Shown here in pieces: positions 7,347 through 12,549 of a stretch of 12,549 nt of DNA. A program made the position numbers and the translations under genes. Numbering within the stretch: the stretch's first letter is position 1; each line of letters starts with the position of its first letter. Below the pieces are notes generated by a model that was not told the origin of the DNA, ran no database searches, and saw only the letters and a program-made list of their open reading frames with translations. Source of the stretch: Gammaproteobacteria bacterium (GTDB lineage: Bacteria; Pseudomonadota; Gammaproteobacteria; S012-40); assembly GCA_029879945.1 (NCBI GenBank), contig JAOUPJ010000080.1:1-12549 (forward strand), in the 5' to 3' direction.

Positions 7347-10300
7347 ATGAAAAAACAATGCTTGAACATCGATAACATCCACAACGATCAATTGGTCGGT
7401 GATCCGGTTGATACGTTAACAGGTACCGTATTTGAAAAGAAAATGGAGTTTCGGCTTATTGGCCCACTGGAATTTAAGTGGATTCGTCGATATGACAGCT
7501 CTAAAAACCATCGCCTATTTGCGCTCGGTTGGGGACACACCCATGACTACGATCGCAGGCTCTATTTTGATGCCGATGGCATTAGCTACGAAGAGCCTCT
7601 GGGGAAACGCTATGGTTTTCCTCCGCTTTTTAAAAACGGGGCGATTCATCAGGCCCATGGCTACACCCTGGAACGCGTCTCTCCAACTTGTTTTCGTCTG
7701 CATAAACATGCGTTGCCTTCCATGGAATTCAATATTCGTCAGGCGAATTCGGTGGCCAGACTCTCTCGCTTATATAAAGACGAAAATCAAATTCTTTTTT
7801 TTTACGATGTTAGTCAGCGATTAGTCAGAATAGTCGATTCACTTTCCCGTTCGATTCGTGTAAACGAAAGTGATTCAGGATTACTGTTTGATCTCAGTTT
7901 GGAAGCATACAAAGACAAGCCCGAAGTAACACTTATTCGCCACGAGTTTGACGAGCGAGGAAATCTGCTGCACACAGCTAACCATTTGGGGCATGGCTAC
8001 AGTTTTCTATGGAATGAAGAAAATAGACTTGTCCGTCGTAGTGGTCGCATGAGATTTTCCTTTTACTATATCTATGATGAGGAAGGGCGGTGCATCAAGT
8101 CTTCGGGTGACGATCGAAATTTCGAAGTGGATATCGAATATTCCGTTCCCGGAACAGTGACCAAGGTTGTTAAATCCGATGGCGGCGAGTGGGTCTATTT
8201 CTTCAATGAAGACGGCGGCCTCACACAAATCCAAGATCCCTTAGGCGGCACACAAAAATTCGTAAGAGATGATGCGGGAAGAATTGTCGAAGAAATTGAC
8301 ACCCTCGGCAACTCGACCAAGATGATTTATGATGCCTCTGGTGAACCGAGGGAGAGAATCACACCGTTGGGTCACCGTATTGCACAACCGGAAGACCCCA
8401 ATACACCTGATCCCAAGGCACATCGTGTGGCAGCAAATCCAGCGGAGTTTGAATACGGGCGATTGATGGATCTGGACTCCATTGTGTTGCCTAGGGAAAC
8501 GTTTCTGCAGGCCCTATGGTTGCCACAGGAAATAACTAAATTAGCGAATTGCGTGTGTGGGCCAAACGAAATTGTCGATTCTGATAGACCTTACGCCATA
8601 AAGCCGCTCGGAACTTTATGGTGGCCCAATCCCAAAAGGGGCTGGCGTTTTAACGATCTGGGGAAATTGGTAGAGCAATACGATCAACACGGAAACAGAC
8701 GAAGCTGGACCTATAATGCCTCAGGAAACATAAAAGACTATATCGATTTTGACAATCAGCATTGGCATTTTGATTATGGAAACTGGCAGTATCTTTACGG
8801 CATCAAGAATCCACTGGGAATTGAAACGCGTTTTTCCTATACCACCGAAGGTAACGTCGCATCCTGTAAGGACGCAGGCGGTACTCTGAGTGAATATGCC
8901 TATGATCAAAAAAATTCTCTAACGAAAATTCGCCGACACGATAGACTTAAAGAGATCTATGAGCGAGATACAGAAGGAAACTTGATTCGCAAACTGGACG
9001 GAAATGAAAAGGAGCTGCTGCGATTTGAGATAGGGCCTGCGAATTTGCCCGTTAAACGTATTCTCGTCTCAGGAGACGTACATGGTTTTTCCTATGATGC
9101 GCAAGGTCGGTACATCTCACTTACAACGAAAAAAGATAGTATCGAACTGAGCTATGACTTTTTCGGAAATCGAACCTCGGAAACACGCAACGGTCAAGCC
9201 ATAGAGTATCGATATAGTGCCCCATTTAAACCCTTGTCTTTAACGCTCTTTGATAAATTTCAGATTCAGTTTGAGTGGGAGAATAAAGACCAGCTAGTTA
9301 TATGTGATCCCATGGGGGAGGCCTACAAAGTCCGTCTACTAAAGCACGGATTAATCGAAACGCGATTTGGAAATGGATGTAGAGAGGTTTCACAATACGA
9401 TGAGTTAGGTCGTTGTCAGTTTAAGCACGCCAATCGAATAAATAGCAGACCTTGGGCGCGAAAATACCGCTGGTCTGGAGAAGGGCGTCTAAACGAGGTA
9501 GGTGATAGCGCATTTGGCGGTGCGAAGTATCATTACGATGGGGCGCATAGACTTGTCAAGCGTGAGATAGCGGGTCGTAGTGAAGACTTTGTATTTGATT
9601 TTGCCGACAATCTATTGAAGCAACCTGGACTGGATGGTGTTGCCATGGACTCGGGAAACCGAGTCAAGGCCGCACAAGGTTTTCTGTACGAATACAATAT
9701 TCGCAATCACGTCGCAACACGGAAAACCTCCGACGAACAAGTCCAATACCATTATCACTACGATAGTCGGGATCAACTCAACAAGCTTGAAACGCCCCGA
9801 GGGATTTTTGAAGCAGAATACGATCCCCTCGGCAGACGTACGCGAAAAATCTGGAATGGGGAAGTCACCGAATACTACTGGCATAGCGATCAGCTAATCG
9901 CAGAGGTCTCACCGCTAGGAAAGCTCCGAATCTATGTGTATGCAGACCCTTTGGCCCAGTCCCCTCGTTACTTTATTGACTATGATTCCGTAGACTCAAA
10001 CCCGGAAGCAGGTAGGCGCTACTATATTCTCACTGATCAGATTGGAACTCCCCGTTTGATTGAAGACGAAAAGGGGATTGAGGTTTGGCGAGCGCGCTGT
10101 GAACCCTTTGGCAAGGCTCGAATCGAAGCGGAAAGTGGATTCGAGTTTAATCTGCGTTTTCCAGGGCACTATTTCGACAGCGAGATTGAATTGCATTACA
10201 ATAGATTTCGCTATTACGACCCGGTAACTGCGCGCTATATTCAAAGTGATCCCTGGGGAATAGCGGGAGGTACGAATCTCTATGCCTATTGCCAGAATCC

Positions 10301-10907
10301 ATTGCTGCAGGTGGATGTGCGGGGGTTGGGGGATGAAACAACACCGCCCTCAAGTGGAGGTGATGACGAGGAGAGTACCAATAAACAGAATGGTGACGAT
10401 GGGCCTATGTCTTCTGCTGATGCAGAGGCCTTGGCAAGGCAGCGAAACGCAGAATTTAGAGATCACCTAGATAGTGAGATTGCTGCAGGTAACATGTCCA
10501 AAAAAGATGCGGGCCCTGTAGTTGCCACTGTTGTGGATAGAGAGACTGGAGAGGCATTTAGTGGTCACAATAACCGAAATGGCGATCCTCCAGAAAATCT
10601 TCATCCAATTTTGCAGTCTAGATTAGATGCTCTTGAAGAAAATCCGCAGCATCCATCCAGCCCTGGTTCACATGCAGAAGTCTATGCGCTTAACGATGCC
10701 TTACAAGCAAGGGAGGGCAGCGGTAGGCCTGTCTCCGAAGATCAACTAGGGGAGTTCACGCAAGTCTCTGAATGGAGAAGAGGTTCAGGAGAAGGGCGAA
10801 TGACTGCAGGCGATGATGCCCCAAGATGTGGTAATTGTCAGGAGATGACAAGGGGTGTTGATAATCGTTCGGGGGACGCCCCTTTGCGACCGCCTGGAAC
10901 TTGGTAA
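7347..10907 (+). CDS. Rhs-repeat T6SS effector with C-terminal YwqJ-like deaminase toxin
   Basis: 1186 residues. Rhs proteins form a hollow beta-cage that holds a C-terminal toxin. The N-terminus (about 17-55) has the DUF6531-like pattern VGDPVDTLTGTVFEKKMEFR followed by WIRRYDSS. YD-type repeats run to about residue 965, for example YDERGNLL-like units, interrupted at about 344-432 by a non-YD insert. The conserved cage end has SDPWGIAGGTNLYAYCQNP then D990-V-R-G-L994, the usual self-cleavage region. After it come an acidic Ser/Gly/Asp linker and a toxin domain with HAE (H1109, E1111) and PRCGNC (C1161, C1164). These are the zinc ligands and proton-shuttle Glu of the cytidine-deaminase superfamily, here most like YwqJ-type toxins. 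The likely product is a deaminase that attacks nucleic acid or nucleotides in the target cell. The start is 5 bases after the PAAR stop without a ribosome-binding site, which suggests reinitiation. Rhs and deaminase motif are seen; substrate is unknown. Confidence 0.93.
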   Translation: MKKQCLNIDNIHNDQLVGDPVDTLTGTVFEKKMEFRLIGPLEFKWIRRYDSSKNHRLFALGWGHTHDYDRRLYFDADGISYEEPLGKRYGFPPLFKNGAIHQAHGYTLERVSPTCFRLHKHALPSMEFNIRQANSVARLSRLYKDENQILFFYDVSQRLVRIVDSLSRSIRVNESDSGLLFDLSLEAYKDKPEVTLIRHEFDERGNLLHTANHLGHGYSFLWNEENRLVRRSGRMRFSFYYIYDEEGRCIKSSGDDRNFEVDIEYSVPGTVTKVVKSDGGEWVYFFNEDGGLTQIQDPLGGTQKFVRDDAGRIVEEIDTLGNSTKMIYDASGEPRERITPLGHRIAQPEDPNTPDPKAHRVAANPAEFEYGRLMDLDSIVLPRETFLQALWLPQEITKLANCVCGPNEIVDSDRPYAIKPLGTLWWPNPKRGWRFNDLGKLVEQYDQHGNRRSWTYNASGNIKDYIDFDNQHWHFDYGNWQYLYGIKNPLGIETRFSYTTEGNVASCKDAGGTLSEYAYDQKNSLTKIRRHDRLKEIYERDTEGNLIRKLDGNEKELLRFEIGPANLPVKRILVSGDVHGFSYDAQGRYISLTTKKDSIELSYDFFGNRTSETRNGQAIEYRYSAPFKPLSLTLFDKFQIQFEWENKDQLVICDPMGEAYKVRLLKHGLIETRFGNGCREVSQYDELGRCQFKHANRINSRPWARKYRWSGEGRLNEVGDSAFGGAKYHYDGAHRLVKREIAGRSEDFVFDFADNLLKQPGLDGVAMDSGNRVKAAQGFLYEYNIRNHVATRKTSDEQVQYHYHYDSRDQLNKLETPRGIFEAEYDPLGRRTRKIWNGEVTEYYWHSDQLIAEVSPLGKLRIYVYADPLAQSPRYFIDYDSVDSNPEAGRRYYILTDQIGTPRLIEDEKGIEVWRARCEPFGKARIEAESGFEFNLRFPGHYFDSEIELHYNRFRYYDPVTARYIQSDPWGIAGGTNLYAYCQNPLLQVDVRGLGDETTPPSSGGDDEESTNKQNGDDGPMSSADAEALARQRNAEFRDHLDSEIAAGNMSKKDAGPVVATVVDRETGEAFSGHNNRNGDPPENLHPILQSRLDALEENPQHPSSPGSHAEVYALNDALQAREGSGRPVSEDQLGEFTQVSEWRRGSGEGRMTAGDDAPRCGNCQEMTRGVDNRSGDAPLRPPGTW
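10329..10904 (+). other. Predicted released toxin: YwqJ-like deaminase domain of the Rhs protein
   Basis: This covers residues 995-1186, the part expected to be freed after L994. The first 40 or so residues are an acidic, Ser/Gly-rich linker. The fold begins near residue 1035, with a strand at GPVVATVVDRETGEAFSGHN (1056-1075). The active site has H1109 and E1111 in HAEVYALNDAL and the Cys pair C1161/C1164 in APRCGNCQEMT. In this superfamily the His and two Cys hold zinc and the Glu activates water. Known relatives in polymorphic toxins deaminate cytosine or adenine in DNA, RNA or nucleotides, and the motif alone does not say which. All three zinc ligands and the Glu are present, so the enzyme should be active. 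Confidence 0.78.
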
Positions 10908-10918
10908 ACGGAGAACCT

Positions 10919-11509
10919 ATGTTATCAAATCGAGCTAATAACTTTTTAAGTACTTTAAAACGAGTACCTGGTTTGTCTGCGAGTGAGGTGGAAAAAATTA
11001 TTAAGTCTCAGGGGTATCCTTGTTTTGATGCGTGGTTAGATTTTCAGGATAGATTCGCTGGTTACGTTGAAGAGTTTGGAGGTGAAGCAGCAGTTTGGGG
11101 GCTTGTTCATGAGGAGCCCTATTGGTTACCTAAAAAAAAGGCGGAAATTGAATCCGAGCCAGATGGAAAAACATGGTATATCAGTTGTGCTGATGCACAC
11201 CCTTCATACAGCTATCAGCTTGAGAATAACGGAGAGTTTTTAGGGACGCCGTCTGAGAGTTTTGATATATACGTTGAAAGAAAATCTGTCGCTTGGCATT
11301 TTAACTCAAATTGTGAGGCTGAGCTGATAAAAAAGCCTGAATTGTCAGATCCGAGTTTTCAGAAGGTATTTGATCTAGAAATTAAAAAGGATTTGGTCCC
11401 TGAGGCCTCAGACAAGTTTTCAAAATACTATATGAACGACTTCTATTTTCTCATAGAAGACTGCAAGTCTGGCAAGTTTCGTCGAGCATACCGTGCCAAG
11501 AGAAGTTGA
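10919..11509 (+). CDS. Probable immunity protein for the Rhs deaminase toxin (SUKH-like?)
   Basis: 196 residues from the ATG at 10919, chosen because GGAGA at 10910-10914 lies just before it; the frame also opens at a TTG at 10901 inside the end of rhs, without support. It starts 11 bases after the rhs stop, the usual place for the cognate immunity gene. No signal peptide or membrane span is seen, so it should neutralise the toxin in the cytoplasm, as expected for a deaminase. It is acidic to neutral, rich in aromatic residues and mixed alpha/beta: an N-terminal helical part, then WYISCADAHPSYSYQLENNG (86-105) and a SFDIYVERKSVAWHFN strand-helix (114-129). That order recalls the SUKH (SMI1/KNR4) immunity superfamily, but I cannot confirm it by eye. 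Its base composition is clearly AT-richer than the Rhs core (hand counts of 20, 24 and 23 GC in three 60-base lines), pointing to separate acquisition with the toxin tip. Confidence 0.75.
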   Translation: MLSNRANNFLSTLKRVPGLSASEVEKIIKSQGYPCFDAWLDFQDRFAGYVEEFGGEAAVWGLVHEEPYWLPKKKAEIESEPDGKTWYISCADAHPSYSYQLENNGEFLGTPSESFDIYVERKSVAWHFNSNCEAELIKKPELSDPSFQKVFDLEIKKDLVPEASDKFSKYYMNDFYFLIEDCKSGKFRRAYRAKRS

Positions 11510-11543
11510 ATATACACAAACTGTTTGAAGTGCCTCATTCCGG

Positions 11544-11574
11544 CTGATGAGCGCAGACCGCTAGATCAGTTTTT
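11544..11574 (+). terminator. Probable rho-independent terminator closing the T6SS cassette
   Basis: CTGAT (11544-11548) pairs with ATCAG (11565-11569) and AGCG (11550-11553) pairs with CGCT (11559-11562), around the loop CAGAC, with a one-base bulge on the left arm and a two-base bulge on the right. Five T follow at once (11570-11574). It lies 35 bases after the immunity gene stop and before the next gene's ribosome-binding site. The bulges make it less than perfect, and folding energy was not computed. Confidence 0.6.
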
Positions 11575-11595
11575 AACTAAAGGAAAGTTTTTCAA

Positions 11596-11976
11596 ATGAT
11601 TAGCAAACTCTGGATAGCCGTCGCAGGTGTCTTCGCCATAGGCGCTGGCCTCATCTGGTTCTCCTTCCTGCGGCCTGTTCCGATGATGAAGACACAAGCT
11701 GAGGTGGTGGCAAAGACCCACAAACCGGCGGGGACCCATTGGCAACAGCAGGTGGGGCTCAATCGCGGTTTTCGTACTGCCACGCCCATCTCAATGGATG
11801 AATCGTATGTGTTGGAGTTATATAGTAAGGAATTGGACGCTACAGGCTTTTATTCGGTGAATAAGTTTGACCAAAAAGACTATGAAATAGGCCAGAAGGT
11901 CACGATGGAATACAAAAAGCATGGCATGCCCGTGTTTGGTTACAAGACCACGGTCTATGAAGTGCATCCTAACTAA
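11596..11976 (+). CDS. Hypothetical protein with N-terminal membrane anchor
   Basis: 126 residues. One hydrophobic helix spans about residues 4-25 and is followed by Arg-Pro, which fits a signal anchor with the remainder in the periplasm; there is no lipobox Cys. The rest (30-126) looks beta-rich, with AEVVAKTHKPAG early, YVLELYSKELDATGFYSV in the middle and a run DYEIGQKVTMEYKKHG (95-110) then YKTTVYEV at the end. That order resembles a small OB-like or barrel domain, but I do not recognise a family. AGGA at 11581-11584 is a somewhat distant ribosome-binding site. The gene follows the probable terminator and precedes the TTG-started gene by 23 bases, so it may head the downstream group. Nothing ties it to the toxin cassette apart from being next to it. 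Confidence 0.72.
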   Translation: MISKLWIAVAGVFAIGAGLIWFSFLRPVPMMKTQAEVVAKTHKPAGTHWQQQVGLNRGFRTATPISMDESYVLELYSKELDATGFYSVNKFDQKDYEIGQKVTMEYKKHGMPVFGYKTTVYEVHPN

Positions 11977-11999
11977 TGACCTCCTAACGAGAATCTATT

Positions 12000-12443
12000 T
12001 TGGACCGTGACGAAATCTACAAACAAGTCAGCATCTCTGAACAGGAGATATCTGATTTTCGCAAGCAGTGGTTGGGATTGGTGGACGCCAGCGTCTTTGC
12101 GCCCATACGCTCGGACCAGATCAATCTCACCAATCGTTTATCCAAGCGGGTATTTGAGGTGGGGGCGTCGCTCAAATCCATGAGCGCAGATCGGGCCTGG
12201 ATTCCCCATCCCAGAGAGCAGCTAAAAAACGCCTTGGGCAGCAGCGTAAAACTCAGGGACGCCATGCAGGCAGTGGATTCCATGCTTCCCCAATTAAAAG
12301 ATGATGAGGCCAGCAACAAGTTTGTTTCGCAATGGAAGGAATTTCAAAACACAATCATTGAATTCCTCGCGCCGTTGGAAAATCGTTGGGCGGAAATACT
12401 GGACTCCCAGCTTAACGATAGTATTGACGACGAAGACGAGTAA
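12000..12443 (+). CDS. Hypothetical helical protein starting at TTG
   Basis: 147 residues if started at the TTG at 12000, the only usable start between an upstream in-frame stop (11985-11987) and a GTG within the body near 12081. GAGA at 11989-11992, seven bases before it, gives weak support. The protein appears almost wholly helical and soluble, with no signal peptide or span: an N-terminal helix, a middle with AWIPHPREQL (66-75), two long helices (76-135) and an acidic tail SIDDEDE. I do not recognise a family. Only six bases separate it from the next gene, in the same frame, so the two are very likely cotranscribed and may work together. Codon use looks like a real gene, and no other long frame competes convincingly. 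Confidence 0.72.
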   Translation: MDRDEIYKQVSISEQEISDFRKQWLGLVDASVFAPIRSDQINLTNRLSKRVFEVGASLKSMSADRAWIPHPREQLKNALGSSVKLRDAMQAVDSMLPQLKDDEASNKFVSQWKEFQNTIIEFLAPLENRWAEILDSQLNDSIDDEDE

Positions 12444-12449
12444 ACGCAC

Positions 12450-12549
12450 TTGTCTAAACTCTTTTTTTCCATATCGTCTCACGGTTTCGGTCATTACGCG
12501 CAGACTGCATCCATTATTAACCAGCTTGCGCAACAGAGGCCGGGTTTGG
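12450..12549 (+). CDS. Probable glycosyltransferase, 5' end only
   Basis: The frame after the preceding stop (TAA, ACG, CAC, then TTG at 12450) stays open to the right edge, giving 33 residues. It reads LFFSISSHGFGHYAQTASII in its clear part. This Ser-x-His-Gly-x-Gly-His motif after a first beta strand is the N-terminal donor/acceptor-loop pattern of MurG/UGT-like GT-B glycosyltransferases and of the related N-terminal domain found before sugar kinases such as L-arabinokinase. TTG is the only start available upstream of the motif. It probably forms an operon with the 147-residue protein just before it. The substrate cannot be told from this fragment. Confidence 0.68.
   Translation, partial: MSKLFFSISSHGFGHYAQTASIINQLAQQRPGL

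Noticed and set aside
11510..11595. Orphan Rhs tip or second immunity gene after the cassette
   Set aside because: Only 86 bases are present, holding a probable terminator and the next gene's ribosome-binding site.

Overview
The window looks like a piece of a gammaproteobacterial chromosome of moderate GC content. The reasons are an AmgK-MurU cell-wall recycling pair, Rhs/VgrG proteins of the type VI secretion (T6SS) kind, and gammaproteobacteria-like versions of the flanking sugar kinase and glycosyltransferase. I cannot name a genus from the sequence.

Left part (1-2331). A PfkB-family sugar kinase is cut by the left edge and runs on the minus strand. It is divergent from a two-gene operon, amgK-murU. 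AmgK phosphorylates N-acetylmuramate (and N-acetylglucosamine) at the anomeric carbon, and MurU converts the product to UDP-MurNAc. Together they return recycled peptidoglycan sugar to wall synthesis without de novo UDP-MurNAc formation. The region 2332-2863 is about 530 bases with little coding. It holds one plausible 54-residue single-span membrane protein on the minus strand and an 8-base inverted repeat just upstream of vgrG.

Central part (2864-11507). This is a compact, same-strand T6SS effector cassette of five genes: vgrG (spike), a TPR protein with an unrecognised N-terminal half, a PAAR-type spike-tip protein, a 1186-residue Rhs protein, and a small downstream gene that is very probably its immunity gene. 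The junctions are tight: +9, a 4-base overlap, +5 and +11 nucleotides. The Rhs cage ends at a conserved self-cleavage motif. Its C-terminal part carries a His-Ala-Glu motif and a Pro-Arg-Cys-x-x-Cys motif about 50 residues apart, the signature of the zinc-dependent deaminase superfamily, most like the YwqJ-type toxin deaminases. My reading is that VgrG, PAAR and Rhs form the delivered spike, the deaminase is the warhead, and the last gene protects the producer. None of the known T6SS loading chaperones (Eag/DUF1795, DUF4123, DUF2169) is visible here, so the TPR protein is the best candidate for the loading adaptor. It is the most interesting unknown in the window.

Right part (11544-12549). 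A probable rho-independent terminator closes the cassette. After it come a 126-residue protein with an N-terminal membrane anchor, a 147-residue helical protein of unknown function that starts at TTG, and the first 33 codons of a probable glycosyltransferase that also appears to start at TTG. The last two are probably cotranscribed. No tRNA, rRNA, CRISPR array, insertion sequence or flanking direct repeat was seen.
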